Assembly: GCA_031216915.1 (NCBI GenBank)
Contig: CM062291.1
Coordinates: 34,352,484-34,416,483, forward strand
DNA from: Pictodentalium vernedei
Lineage: Eukaryota > Mollusca > Scaphopoda > Dentaliida > Dentaliidae
DNA: 64,000 bases
Reading direction: 5' to 3'
Below the pieces are notes generated by a model. It searched no databases. It worked only from the letters and a program-made list of their open reading frames with translations, and had not been told where the DNA came from. A program made the position numbers and the translations under genes. This document shows positions 44,405 to 55,970 of this stretch, in pieces; position 1 is the first letter of the stretch; every line of letters begins with the position of its first letter.

Positions 44405-45270
44405 GTATTTATTAGACCACCCTACGAAGTGGTTGCGAACCGTTTCATGTTTTCGTTAAATATTCCTATCGGCATTCATTTGTTTTCAAAAGCAGACGAG
44501 TAGTTATGAAAAGCAGGGGAAGTAATCCAACATCTCATTGGTCGCCAAGAAAATTATTGATTTAATACGTCCGACATATCTGGGCGTATTTACGATTCTG
44601 CCTATTTTCTGGCGCTTTGAACTAAAATAATCTTTCTAAAGTGCGAATTTGCCGAATTCAGGCTGCGTTTTTGCGATAAAAACAAAATGGTAGATAGTAA
44701 CCATTACTACCACTTAGCAGGCGTTCTCTAGTATATTAACGGAGTTTAGCGGGTCGGTACATCTCAGTAATTCACGAACTTATGCAATCGGAAGCGAGCA
44801 GCGGGCGTTAATGAAAACAAAATTCATTAACAGCCGTCCGCTCGCTTCCTGTCAGAGTAATAATAGTAATAACAAGATTTTGTCGGGCGCCCCGGTTTAT
44901 CAACTGTCCTTGGGGACTGAATAAAAGCCCTCCGGCTCATTGACGGCCCTCGACTTCGTTTCGGGACGGTAATAAGCCCTCGGGCAGGTATTCATTCATA
45001 TCGAGCCGTTAATAAACCGTAACGCCCCCAAAGCTCGTGTTATTGTTATATTAATATACCATACCAGTGTCGGGGTGGGGGTGGGGGGGGGGGTCACTGT
45101 TGACGATTATCGTCGGTGTATTCCGCAGTCCTCCTTTACTTTGTATTACCTGTTCATTGGTTAATCTACCTAATAATAGTGGAACCCGATGGCGAGAAAG
45201 ATTGTGAATTTGTGGTAGCCAGCTGAAAGGGGAGGCGAAGAAACCAAAGGTAGGAATCTGTGTGAAGATT

Positions 45271-45300
<30 letters not shown>
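44405..45300. other. Unannotated DNA with one hairpin and a G run
   Basis: No gene. A hairpin at about 44790-44853 pairs GGAAGCGAGCAGCGGGCGTT with its near-complement. G run at 45068-45092. A TTTATTTATTTA run leads into the next element. Confidence 0.5.
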
Positions 45301-45305
<5 letters not shown>

Positions 45306-45309
<4 letters not shown>

Positions 45310-45420
45310 TTTTTTTTTTTTATTTATTGGTATTTAAGGTCACACATTTCTGCTCAATGGCTAATCGTGTCGGCAACATGGATATAAAGTGAAGTCCAGC
45401 TAATTGTTTATACCCATATA
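45306..45420 (-). mobile_element. Short SINE-like element sharing tail alpha (inverted)
   Basis: On the minus strand: TATATGGGTATAAACAATTA, CTTCACTTTATATCCATGTT, CGATTAGCCATTGAGCAGAA, then ACCTTAAATACCAATAAATA and a long AAAT run. Full-length match to 31549-31653 without the SINE body. Confidence 0.7.
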
Positions 45421-45711
45421 CTGCCCACTTTAGAGGACCGGCTCATATTTTAACAGTAAAACAGAGCTTGTTTACCGCGGTAAACATGCACTGCGTCACT
45501 TCCCAGGGTTCCCACGGTGGAAGAATGATAGTAGAAATCATTAGCAGTTGAGTGGAACCAGTAGTGACAGAAACCCACAGTGCTGGACAAAGGCAGTTGT
45601 GTTTGATACCAGAAGCAACAGCGGTGGGAGCCTGCAGAGATTGACTAATGTAGAAGCACGTGACAGCAGTGACAGCCAAATGCAGTATCCGTGTGCCCGA
45701 TACAGTTGTGC

Positions 45712-45853
45712 GCCGGTAATAGTATCTACGATTATCTACGATACTGGTATCCAGTGGCGGACTGACAAAAAAAAAATTTGACGCCGGTAGTAGTATCTAC
45801 GATTATCTACGATACTGGTATCCAGTGGCGGACTGACAAAAAAAAATTTGACC
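45712..45853. repeat. 71-bp direct duplication spanning a hAT left end
   Basis: CGCCGGTAATAGTATCTACG...CAGTGGCGGACTGACAAAAA is present twice in tandem (from about 45712 and 45783). The second copy contains the functional left end of the hAT MITE, so the duplication copied target flank plus terminus. Confidence 0.85.
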
Positions 45854-46072
45854 CGGAGAGATCGCAGCCCAATTCGGCGATCGACTAAAAGATTTCTATA
45901 GCCCATATATTTCTTACTCAAATTCGTCCCCTTTTCGACATCCCCGTTATTTTAAAATCTTTTCTTCGACAGTTGAAAAGATATGCACGTCGGTAAATAA
46001 AGTTGAGTAATTTAGAGGAACGCCGGCCAATCGGGAAATCTCTCGACTTTCAGATCTGTCAGTCCGCCCCTG
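45823..46072. mobile_element. hAT MITE, 250 bp
   Basis: Ends CAGTGGCGGACTGACA and TGTCAGTCCGCCCCTG are inverted (consensus CAGKGGCGGACTGACA, a familiar hAT form). Flanks CTGGTATC (45815-45822) and CAGGTATC (46073-46080) match at 7 of 8. Inside is a further inverted GAGAGAT block. Non-coding. Confidence 0.85.
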
Positions 46073-46264
46073 CAGGTATCCAAAACATTGGTCCCAACTG
46101 GTCCCCAAAAAGTTCTCTCCGAAGAACCAGATAAGGGCACGAGTGGGTTGAGATTGAACCTCGCTAAGGAATTTCCTGAATGATCCCACAAGGTGATTTC
46201 TTCATAAGGAAAACGGCAAACAGATAAATCTCAAGTTTGGTCAATGGAATTTTAGACTGGGGCG

Positions 46265-46377
46265 TGACATCTGTCACTTATTCCCAATTCCTTATTCGAC
46301 AGTCGCTATCAACCGATTCCATCGGTTGATAGCGAATGTCGAATAAGGAACTGGGAATAAATAAAGGTTGTCACGTC
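46265..46377. repeat. Long hairpin
   Basis: TATTCCCAATTCCTTATTCG...CTATCAACCGAT is followed by its inverted complement around ATCGATTCC-like centre (TCCATCGG). Outer GTGACAT/GTCACGT also pair. About 50-bp arms with few mismatches. Confidence 0.75.
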
Positions 46378-46550
46378 TGTTTTTTAGTCATGATTTTTGT
46401 TGGAGAACATAATTCCAAAGTTTGCATAAGATGGCCGACAAAAATAGTTCAAAATTAAAAGTTAAAAGACCATCCCAAAGGAGTTAATTGTACTCTGCTT
46501 TGTATAAAAAGAAGTCTTTCGATCTCGAGTGTTCATAACAGTCGAAACTA

Positions 46551-47080
46551 GTTCAGCGATCCGAACGTAGTGGCTACCCCTCTACGTTCAGATTCCCTAC
46601 CATTTAATCCTATAGAAAAAGTTCCCATCAAGTTTTTATGGGAACTCAAAACTCGAAATTAGGAATATATATCTGTAATCGACAGTACTCGTATTTCCTT
46701 ACATTTGTGCAGAGTTTATTGATCCAAACTATGTTTTATCCTTTAATTATCATTATTTTAATACCCTCGAAGCGGCAACGAATGTTTCGAAATCGTCCAT
46801 GTTTTTGAATAAATAAAAAACAGTAAAAACAATAACCCGGTAATGGCGCCGAAACGAATAGAATAGATCTTTTCAACGATGCGGAATCGGGAATTCGATC
46901 GCATTTATACACAGGGGGTTGATAACCTCATCTGTGCGAATGCGATCGAGTTTGATAATCTCCTCTGCGCGAATGAGGTTCGAGATTCCCTACCATTCAT
47001 GATGGGAACTTTTTTCTATAGGATTCAATGGCAGGGAATCTGGACGTAGAAGGGAAGCCACTACGTTCGGATCGCTGAAC
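46551..47080. mobile_element. TIR element, ~100-bp TIRs, possible TA target
   Basis: GTTCAGCGATCCGAACGTAG...GGAACTTTTT arms (46551-46640 and about 46990-47080) are inverted copies flanked by TA on both sides. The TA flank suggests Tc1/mariner-like insertion but is weak evidence. A second inverted pair (GCGATCGCATT-like, about 46885-46985) lies in the centre. Confidence 0.65.
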
Positions 47081-48244
47081 TAAGTCGAGACGTGTTCCAA
47101 ATTTCATGAGCGTTTCACTTGAGGTTAATTTAAGTTTTGTTCACCCTTTGAATTATTAGGTAATGCGGCCGGATGCCAACTATTGATTTATAGTTGGAAT
47201 TTTTGACTACGGAGGGGCTCAGTGGGATAATTTACAGTCAAGGGGATCTACAAATGAAATTCTGCATCTTAAATCTTGTAATTATAATATTTTGACTTGG
47301 GGGAGGGGCGGGGGGGGGGGGGGGCAATGTTGGAAATTATGCAGCGGTAGACGGATTTTTGCCTACGGGGGGTGCAATAGGAAATCTAGAAGTGGACACC
47401 CCCATCCGAGATCCCTTAGCAACGTTCATGTGGTTCTTTCGTGGTTGTTGTAAATGAAAGGTATTTTAATTGAAATTCACAAGACAAATTCTCACAGTAC
47501 ATCACTCGAGTCTCAACTGATTATAATTAACTTTCAGTAAAGTATATACAAATACTATTTAGTATCACGTCAACTCGAAAAAGCCTCAAGTGAGCTGTAC
47601 TTACTTATTTTGGGTACAGTGCGAATATTCTCTGTTTCATTGCATCTACGCCTTAAGTTACGTCACAGCTACTATGATTCACATTATTTATAACGCAGGT
47701 TAAGCCTCTCTTATCAGAAAAGCTGTAAATTGTTATTGCACCCATTAAATAATCAACATACAGGACGCTTGAGTGTATGGGTTAAATGTGAATGCAAGTG
47801 CATATGGCTGTCTCAAACTCTCTTAAGGGGTCGGATGTAAAGAAAAGGCGATCGTTGCATGCTGTATTTTTTTTTAAATCATATTGTCAAAGGTCGGCCC
47901 ATTTTACTCATTTTGGGGGGAGTTAACTCGTTTGTTACCCCCCCCCCCAAAAAAAAAAAACCGAAGTTTGCGGGGCATCTAGCAATGGGGGTCCGTCCGT
48001 TCGCCCACCCGCCCACCCATACCAACTTTAGACCTCTGTATCTTGGTCAGTGCATGTCGGTTTTGAATAATCTTTGGTCTGCTGATGGACCACCGCAGGG
48101 GAAAGATATTCACAATCATTTTTTCTAGAGTTATGGGCCTCTTTTGACTTTTTCGAGTTAGAAAATTAAAATTTTTATGGTTTATGGGTGATACCTTTAG
48201 TATATAGAACTACAGATAAACTTAAAATAAAACTTTGTCCCCTT
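47081..48244. other. Unannotated DNA with G and C runs
   Basis: No gene. G run at 47307-47324, C run at 47939-47949. TCCGTCCGTTCGCCCACCCG...TCTTGGTCAGTGCATGTCGG (about 47990-48060) looks like a dispersed repeat. Confidence 0.5.
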
Positions 48245-48490
48245 TTAACCCGTTACCCAGCGTAACGGCCAAAACCGGCCAGAGCTATTCTCAAAAATTG
48301 CCAATTAATTTCCATTATTTTTTTCATTTTCTGTCTCAAAAACATAGGTTATGACCCCTCTTTGGAACGAGCTCCTCGAGCTCGTTCCAATGAGGGGTCA
48401 TAACCAATGTTTCTGAGACAAAAAATAAAAAAAAAATTAGTTATTCAAAAATTTTCTTTGCAAGTGTCGTCTGCTTTTCATGTTAGGTAA
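48245..48490 (-). mobile_element. TTAA MITE, family A (copy A7), right end lost
   Basis: TTAA then CCCGTTACCCAGCGTAAC on the left; palindrome present (T left, A right, mismatched). The right terminus stops at GTTAGGTAAA, without GGG-TTAA. Confidence 0.75.
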
Positions 48491-48564
48491 ACCACTTCTC
48501 GGCGGAGGATACCGGCGGCATTGCACCTTGTTTTACAAGCATCGAGGGACCAGGGGATGCGCGG

Positions 48565-48632
48565 TATTATCCTCAATAACACATGGACACCCATTACCCA
48601 TGGTAGTGGATGTCCATATGTTATCACGGATT
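48565..48632. repeat. Hairpin (GTAGTGGATG family)
   Basis: ATAACACATGGACACCCATT pairs with TAGTGGATGTCCATATGTTAT around ACCCATGG. Relative of 57183-57255, both preceded by a GGTATTATC/CGGCATTATC phrase. Confidence 0.65.
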
Positions 48633-49099
48633 ATAGAGTAAACCCCTTACAGTTTTAACACCTGCGCGGGTCACCTTTTGTGTGAATATTTGTGTTCCCT
48701 TTTTAAAATTTGAATGAGTCTCCATAAAACTGCGTGAATATCTTGGCTGGAAAACATTGCGGCCACGTGTAAAATTATTCCTCGAGACGCACTGGAACCC
48801 CCGCCAACGAGCGGAGAGGATATAACCTTTCTTGTGGTCACCATCACGCCGCTCGGACGGTGTTCGCATTATGATCTATGATTAAAATGTGTCGCCCCAA
48901 CCCAAAATCATGGATTCGTCATTCTGATTGTGTAACACAGAAACATGCCAGTGATAAAATGTGAACCCGTTATTTGTGTTGCTGAATGGGTTCGCAATGC
49001 GCAGACCAATACTAGGCATACAATACGAAAGCTATTTTGTATCCTATAGACAGTGACGTAGCCATCGGGGGGTTGGTGGGGCAATTAGCCATGTTATAC

Positions 49100-50285
49100 G
49101 ACAGAGTCGAGTTATTCTGTGTGTGTTGGTTCTCTCTGCAACAAAGTGGAGTCAGTCTGTGTGGTGTAGTTTCTCTATGTTGGGTCGGTTTGTATGGTGT
49201 AGGTTCACTGTGCGCCAATGCTGACTCGGTCTGTGTGATGTGATAAGGTTGGTTAGTCTATATTGTGCGTGTTCTCCATGTGACAAGGTTGAGTCCGTCT
49301 GTGTGGTGTAGGTTCTTCATGCATCAGAGTAAAGTCAGTCTGGAAAGTATAAGTTCTCTATGTTATGTGAGAAAGCTGACTTAGTGTGGTGAAGGTTCTC
49401 TATACAATAGTCTATATGGTGTATGTTCTCAATGTGACAAAGTTGAGTCAGTGTCCGTGGTGTATGTTCTCTATGCACCAAAGATGAGTCAGTCTGTGTG
49501 GTAAAGGCTCTTTGTGTTATGCGAAAAAAAAAGTTGAGCCACTCAGTGTGGTGTAGGTTCTCTATGCAACAACGTTGAGTCAGTCTGTGTGATACAGGTT
49601 CTTTATTTGATGCGACAAAGTGGAGTCAGCTTGTGTGGTGTAAGTCCTCCATGCGACAAAATTTAGTCAGTCTGTGTCGTATGGGTTTTCTGTCCGACAA
49701 AGCTGAATCAATATGCGTGGTACAGGTTCTCCAAACGACAACTTTGAGTCGTCTGTGAGATATTGGTTCTCTATGCATAAAAGTTGAGACAGGCTGTATG
49801 GTTTGGGTTCTCTGTGTGACAAAGATGAGACACTCTGTGTGGTATAGGCTCTCTGCGAAAATGATGAGTCAGGCTGTGCGGTATAGGCTCGCCATGCAAC
49901 AAAGTACAGTCACTCTGTGTGGTTTGGGTTTCTCTAAGTTATGCGACAAAGTTGAGTCACTGAGAGATGTAGGTTGCCTATGTTATGCGACAAATTGAAG
50001 TCACTCTGTGTGGTATAGTTTCTCTCTATGTTATGCGACATAGTTGAGTCACTCTGTGTGGCGAGTGTTTTCTATGCAACAAATCTGAGTCAGTCTGTAA
50101 GATATATGCCCTCTATGTGACAAAATTGAGTCAGTGTATGTGGTATAGGTTCTATATATGACACATCTCTGAGTCAGTCTGTGCGATATAGGTTCTATAT
50201 GCGACGAAGTTGATTCAGTCTGTGTGGTATCTTCTCCATCTAAGAAGTTGAGTAAGTCTATGTGGTATATGTTCCTTGTGTGGCA
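49100..50285. repeat. ~41-bp minisatellite, ~28 diverged units
   Basis: Units of GCGACAAAGTTGAGTCAGTC, TGTGTGGTGTAGGTTCTCTA recur about every 41 bp with expansions. The array resumes at 50808-50960 after an inserted SINE and MITE. Short frames through it are not genes. Confidence 0.8.
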
Positions 50286-50803
50286 AAGTTTATTTATTAT
50301 TTAACCCTTTACCTAACATGAACAGCAGACGACACTTGCAAACAAAATTCTTGAGTAACTATTTTTTTCATTTTTTGTCTCAAAAACATAGGTTATAACA
50401 CCTCAATGGAACGAGCTCGACGAGCTCGTTCCAAAGAGGGGTCATAACCTATGTTATTGAGATACAAAATGAAAAAATAATGAAAATTAATTGGCGATTT
50501 TTGAGAATAGCGCTGGCCGGTTTTGGCCGTTGCGTTAGGTAAAGGGTTAATGATGTTTAAGATCACATACCTATGCACACTGGCTAATCGTGACCGTAAC
50601 AGTTTTACGGGTGGAGGAAGCCGGAGCACGCGGAGAGAACCACCGAGCATCGAGAAGCAACTGTCAGCTCCTCAACATTCTAACTCTGTTCAAGCTCCGC
50701 TCAAGTAGGATTACAGCGGTTGAAGATGTCCACCATTGACGTACAGTACGCCTTAGTACACGGCGTCATCATGACCCCCACGTGGGTAACCGGGATAAAG
50801 TGG
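50286..50803 (-). mobile_element. SINE, tail type alpha, 5'-truncated (S8), carrying a MITE
   Basis: The tail (TTTATTTATTATTTAA ... TGATGTTTAAGATCACATAC) is split at its TTAA by MITE A8. The body follows (CTAATCGTGACCGTAACAGT; GGCTTCCTCC core) and stops at CCCACGTGGGTAACCGGGAT. The head is lost, so head type is unknown. It interrupts the 41-bp minisatellite. Confidence 0.8.
50301..50550 (+). mobile_element. TTAA hairpin MITE, family A (copy A8), inside a SINE tail
   Basis: Complete TTAA-flanked copy using a TTAA in the SINE tail. Arms mismatched. The order of events is minisatellite, then SINE, then MITE. Confidence 0.88.
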
Positions 50804-50807
50804 TGAC

Positions 50808-51180
50808 AAAGATTAGTCAGTCTTTGTGGTATAGGTGTATATGATGTACCGCTATGTTGTATAGGGCTATGTGGTATAGGTTTGCTTGTTATAGGGCTGT
50901 CTTGTATAGGACTGTTTGGTATATGTTTGGGTATTTCATAATGTGTTGCCCCCGTGAGCGTGCGTTATGCAATAGTGAGAGAATCTCAAAACAGTTGAAA
51001 AGCTAACTTTACAGCTGTGTTTCAGCTGTGTGTTTTTTTTTTTTTTTTTTTTTTTTATTTTTCATGTTTAAACGAGTGTTTTACAATATAGTCTCTCGCC
51101 TCGAATGAATTATTTCACGTAACCAGTCCAGTAAAGTGATTACTCTGTTTATTACTTTTCATTATTAACGATAATTATAT
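50808..51180. repeat. Minisatellite remnant, GGTATAGG units and T tract
   Basis: One 41-bp unit (GTGACAAAGATTAGTCAGTC) grades into short ATGTGGTATAGG/TTGTATAGG repeats to about 50935. A 30-nt T run lies at 51028-51056. Nothing else recognised. Confidence 0.6.
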
Positions 51181-51183
51181 TAT

Positions 51184-51422
51184 TTAACTCTTTACCTAAT
51201 AACGGCCAAAAACGGCCAGCGCTATTCTCAAAACTAGCCAATTAATTTTCATTATTTTTTCATATTTTGTCTCTAAAACATAGGTTATGATCCCTCATTG
51301 GAACGAGCTCGTTCCAATGAGGGGTCATAACCTATGTTTTTGAGACAAAAAATTAAAAAAATTAGTTATTCAAGAATTTTTTTGCAAGTGTCGTCTGCTT
51401 TTCATGTTAGGTAAAAGGTTAA
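51184..51422 (-). mobile_element. TTAA hairpin MITE, family A (copy A9)
   Basis: TTAA on both sides, ends CTCTTTACCTAATAACGG and GTTAGGTAAAAGG. A variant on both arms; the centre is shortened to GAACGAGCTCGTTC. Confidence 0.85.
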
Positions 51423-51503
51423 GGTATGGTAGGCCTGTATAAAAATATCATCATGACAAAAAAATGATCTAGTATAATTTATTTCGTGAAGTTGGTGATT
51501 TAT

Positions 51504-51681
51504 TTATCCTTTAATTGTTGTTATCAAAAACTAAATCATGTGACCTCTCACTGGAACGGGCGAGACGAGATCGTTTCAATGAGGGGTCACATGGCATGGT
51601 TTTGTTTAAATGTTTGGATTTTTTTTTTTAAATAATTAAAATACGAGATTGAGATATCGCTTGCCTGTGGTAAAGGGTTAA
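51504..51681. mobile_element. Shortened TTAA MITE, family B (copy B6)
   Basis: TTAT-CCTTTAATTG on the left and GTGGTAAAGGG-TTAA on the right flank a decayed family B palindrome (CATGTGACCTCTCACTGG ... AATGAGGGGTCACATG). Confidence 0.6.
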
Positions 51682-52320
51682 CTAACATTTGAGTTTCAGA
51701 TTTCATTTACACTCTGGTTCCTACGTTCCTTGATTTCGGACAATACCACTGTGCCCGATTGTTCGTCGAGACAAGGACTGGGTGGGGTGGTTGAAAAACC
51801 ACCACAATAATCACCCCCTTCCCGGGCTTCTGATGAATCGACTTGGTGAAGAAAAGTACTAAATATAATCTGTTCAATTAAGAAAACAATAGCTATCTTT
51901 GAATCTATTTGTAGAAGATAAGTACGTTATATTTAAACAGAATAGGATACTCACCTGACGTTCGTATAACCGAGAGACTTGTGACTTACCCTGCTAAAGC
52001 AGTATTATTCGCTCTAATGATAAGAAACCTGCTCGGTTACAGGAGTCGGGATTTAAATTGTTTGTGTTCTGTTTAAACTAGGCTGAATATCACCCATTGA
52101 GTTCTGTTTGCACTGAATAAATGAAAGTAATTTACGACATTTTCTTCAAACGAAACAACTTGAGTATGAATTCTTTTAGAAAAATTTGTAATCGGAGATG
52201 GCAAGTGCAACATGAGCTAATAAATTTATAACGATGGTACAAAGGTAATGCAATCTAGTGATCATGTCTATGAAATTAGATTAACCTTGTTCCTCTTGGT
52301 ACGATAGAAATCTCCAGGCA
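51682..52320. other. Unannotated DNA
   Basis: No gene or element with defined ends seen. Confidence 0.45.
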
Positions 52321-52569
52321 TTAACCTTTTACCCAACGCAGACGATATCAAAATTCATTATTTTAAGTATCATTTTTTTAAATTTTTCAAAAAGTTTCAA
52401 CAAAACCATATCATGTGACCCCTCGTTGGAACGAGCTCGACGAGCTCGTTCCAACGAGGGGTCACATGATATGGTTTTGTCGAAATTTTTTGAAAAATAA
52501 TATTTTTTCAACTGCTAAATTTGCATATTACGCGGGCGGATGCGGGCGATTCGTTGGGTAAAGGGTTAA
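52321..52569 (-). mobile_element. TTAA hairpin MITE, family B (copy B7)
   Basis: TTAA-CCTTTTACCCAACGCAGA...CGTTGGGTAAAGGG-TTAA. The stem is near-perfect over about 50 bp with G variant on both arms. Confidence 0.88.
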
Positions 52570-52802
52570 ATCTAGATGTGCTACTTTAAAAAAAGAGAGA
52601 AAAAATGGAGTTCCAGCTTTACTTAACACTTTTGGTGCGACAGGCAGCTAAAGTCGACAGCACGTCAGCCCGCGGTGGGCAACTATAGTCGGCATTTTTG
52701 ACAACAGTGTGTGTCCATCTCCAAGCGCTATCAATTAAACATAAACACATTCCTATGTTTCGTGCACGATTTTTATTCTATCCAAGAACAGCTATATTGT
52801 CA

Positions 52803-52864
52803 CTGGAAAGCATAAATGTGCCAACTGCAACGCATCTGCATTGCAGTTGGCACCTTTACGCTTT
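52803..52864. repeat. Hairpin (GTGCCAACTGCAA)
   Basis: AAAGCATAAATGTGCCAACT and AGTTGGCACCTTTACGCTTT pair, with GCAACGCATCTGCATTGC in the centre. Confidence 0.65.
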
Positions 52865-53659
52865 AAAATGACTATATCACATTGTCTCTAATAATGTAGA
52901 TCCTACTGTGTTATTTTGACTGTAGAAATACAGAAATCAGTAGAGAATGACCCCCACAAAATCCTACTAAAATGTACGGCAATATACACATAAAATATAT
53001 ATAAAACAAATCATTATCCAATTATGTAAAACAAACACTCTATGAGATCCATGGAACGCTTTTAAGAATTATAACTCTTCAATCTAATAAACCATATTTT
53101 AGTAAAATTCCTGAAAAATATTACGCGCTGAGAATTCTGTTTCTCGGGATAATCCGCGCCAAAAGAGTTAAAGACCCTGTCACACAATCACGATCTGACA
53201 CACGATTGTCTACGACAGACCACGATTGTCCGCAAATTCCAACATCGTGGCGAGTCCTGGTGGTCGGTCCTGATTTTCTCCAACAACGTTTCTTTTTGGT
53301 GATGTTGGTACGCTTTTTTTACAACTCGCAATGACGTTAGTACGTTCTTGCCACGACTGAGCAGGCTTTTGTTAAGACCTCGTTATGATTAGGAAAGATT
53401 TCCCTACGATCTTCCACGACCTAAACACGATTGCGTACGATGTCTCACGTCCCCCTCACGAATGCGCTACGACATATCAACTATTGCTACGATGAGCGAA
53501 GACTTCATAACGCCTAGAAAACCTGAGAAGTCGGGAGGTGTATTTTTACGGCTACAGCTGTAGATGTACTTTTTATATATAAGGAGGCATGTGCTCCAAA
53601 CTATGGGTCGGTCAACTTGGGAGGATGGGGCCTAAAATAATTTCACGTTCAGTTACGAC

Positions 53660-54947
53660 TCAATGTGAATTCAAGGGTAGGCTATCGTCAATACGTTCTA
53701 CTAATCTCACTAAAACTGTTTTCGAAAAACAACGCTCGTAAAATAAGTGAGCAATAGTCTCCTCCACGTTTCCACAGAAGGAGCAGAGTTCTGTTTCTGA
53801 TAAACCGCATTTATAGAGACGAGAGTTTGTAAACAAAATTCTGTGATTGATTTTAAATTGCATGGTCTGTAAATATGTATCGTCAGTTGCTTTAAATGTT
53901 TGTCTATAAATGTGTTGCCAATCGCTGTGAGGTATATTTTCCTTCAGAATTGTAGTCCATTTTTCTTGAGTGTGAATAGGTTCTTCCGATACTTTTTCCA
54001 GAAATACGGGGTAAAAATGACGATTTGCTTTTGTGCAGGATTTAATGTCATCGACATTTGGGTCAGTGACATTATCAAGTCTCAAGATGTTGTGCAAAAT
54101 TCTTTTCCATAATCTCGGTATAACACTGACCACCCCTAAATAGGTGGTGAATGGTATATCGAGGTCATATTTTATCTGAAATTCATCAAAATCAATAGTG
54201 TGTCCTTCATTGTTGACTATATCGTTTATAAAGAAGACCCCCATCCTTACCTACTCCCCATAAAAAGGGGTTTGCCTTCTATTTTTATAAAATCATTATA
54301 GAAGAGAGGCTGCGATAGGACCTCGCTCGGGATTGTGGGTTCACCCTTTTTAAGAAGCGACCATGATAAAAGTACATTTTTCCAGAAAGGGTCCATACTT
54401 TGTGCAATTTTCTGGACCCCTCTTTTCGTCAGAAACCACATCTTGTCTCCCCCATATTCTTCAAAATAGTCCAGAATTAGTGTTTTCCATTGGGCAATGA
54501 CTTCGGGATCTATTAGGAGTGGCAAAGCGTTTTTATGTGAGGAAACTTGAGACCCCCATTTTCAACTAAATTGATCAACACGTTACGCTTAATTTTATCG
54601 TTTTTGTTGGACCAAAGAAAGTTAAAAAATATATTTTGAATTTCGTCCAGTAGACAGTCGGATGGGTTCGGGAGGACAGTGAAGGAATGTATTAAAATGG
54701 GGAATGCCAATGTTTTTATTACTGCAACTTTTCCGAGTAAGGTTAAGTTTCTTAAATACCAATCATTCAGAAGTTTCCGAACACTTTTAATTTTTTCTGT
54801 AAAATGTGTTTTGAAGCACTTATCACTGTTTAATTCAAATCTTATTCCAAGAATACTCAATGACCCCCTTTGATTCCATTTTATGGGGGTTTTTTTTGTT
54901 TGTTTGTTTCTAATTCTTACCCACAACCCCACCGAGATCCAATTCAC
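53660..54947 (-). pseudogene. LINE ORF2, thumb and C-terminal region
   Basis: Three frames (54513-54947, 54247-54525, 53660-54244) carry the rest. They include LSILGIRFELNSDKC, LRNLTLLGKVAVIKTLAFP, NFLWSNKNDKIKRN, NGGLKFPHI and, near the end, LCSFCGNVEETIAHLFYE-x-C, the C-terminal CCHC knuckle of L1-type proteins. At least two frameshifts and two stops separate them, so the copy is dead. Confidence 0.82.
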
Positions 54948-55369
54948 ACAATCTGAGTTTTTTCGAAATTCACACCCAGACCAGACATGGAAGCGAATTT
55001 TTCGAGTGTGTCTATAACCGTATTTAGGGACTGCTGAACGTCATCTAGGAAGAGTGTGCTGTCGTCAGCATACTGACTGAAGATATATTCGGAATCATTT
55101 ATTCTGATTCCATTTATGTCCGGATTAAATTTTAAAGCGGCACCAAGTATTTTGGCACACAATATGAATAAATACGGCGACAACGGGTCTCCTTGGCGCA
55201 CGCCCCGTTGAATATTAAAAAAATCTGAACAGTGGCCGTTGTTTATGATGCAGCTGGAAACTCCGTTATAGAAAGTGTTGAACCATTGGATTACAGAATT
55301 TCCAAAATTGAAAAACTGTGACGTTTTTCTGATGAAGACCCATTCTAGGGAATCGGAAGGGTTTTTCAA
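54944..55369 (-). pseudogene. LINE ORF2, RT palm with YADD
   Basis: Continues after the frameshift with DSLEWVFI, then FNIQRGVRQGDPLSPYLFI and FSQYADDSTLFLDD. YADD (55061-55072) is the RT catalytic motif and is intact. It ends in GVNFEKTQIV followed by TGA where L1-like proteins usually have tryptophan (V-W-I-G), a nonsense change. Confidence 0.88.
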
Positions 55370-55970
55370 AATCGACCATGACTAACATTCCCGGGACATT
55401 CATAGAATCGGGTTTTTGTTATCAAGTCAGAGATAAGTCGTGTTGATTCACCTATAAATCTCCCGGCCATAAATCCCAAATGACTTTCCGAAATTAGCTT
55501 TGGAAGAACATTCTTAAGCCTATTTGCAATTACAGAGGATCCTACTTTTTGATCAACATTTAAGAGAGTAATTGGTCGCCAAATTTTAATAAAGACTTTT
55601 GGTTTTCCTTCTTTAGGAATACATGTAATTACTCCCTGTCTCTGAGTAATCGATGATTGTGCAGTGGTGTAACTAAAGTTAAGAGAATTGACAAGATATT
55701 GGCCCAGATCTTTCCAAAAAGCTTTATAGAAGTCGGCTGTAAAGCCGTCTATTGCAGGTGATTTATTATTTTTCATATTTTTTAGAGAATCGACGAACTC
55801 AGCAAAAGTTAAGGGGCCTTCAAGTGCGGTGCTTTCGTCTTCATCAAGTTTTTGAAGGTATGGATTTTTGTCGTCGAAAAAGTATTTTTCGTTTTCTTCG
55901 GAATTACAAGTCTCTTTGTATTTTGATTTGTAAAGGGACTCATAGAAGGAACGGTGTTCGCTGAGTATGT
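55366..55970 (-). pseudogene. LINE ORF2, RT fingers (blocks 0-2)
   Basis: The minus frame is open from the truncation point and reads SEHRSFYESLYKSKYKE, then KNNKSPAIDGFTADFYKAF, ITQRQGVITCIPKEGKP, WRPITLLNVDQKVGSSVIA, NRLKNVLPKLISESHLGFM and AGRFIGES. This is the order of L1-group reverse transcriptases (K-SPG-DGF, QR-GVI-IPK-GK, WRPI-LLN-D-K--S---ANRLK, GF--GR-I-E). It ends by frameshift where block 3 (V-FEKAFDS) should start. No EN domain remains. Confidence 0.85.
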
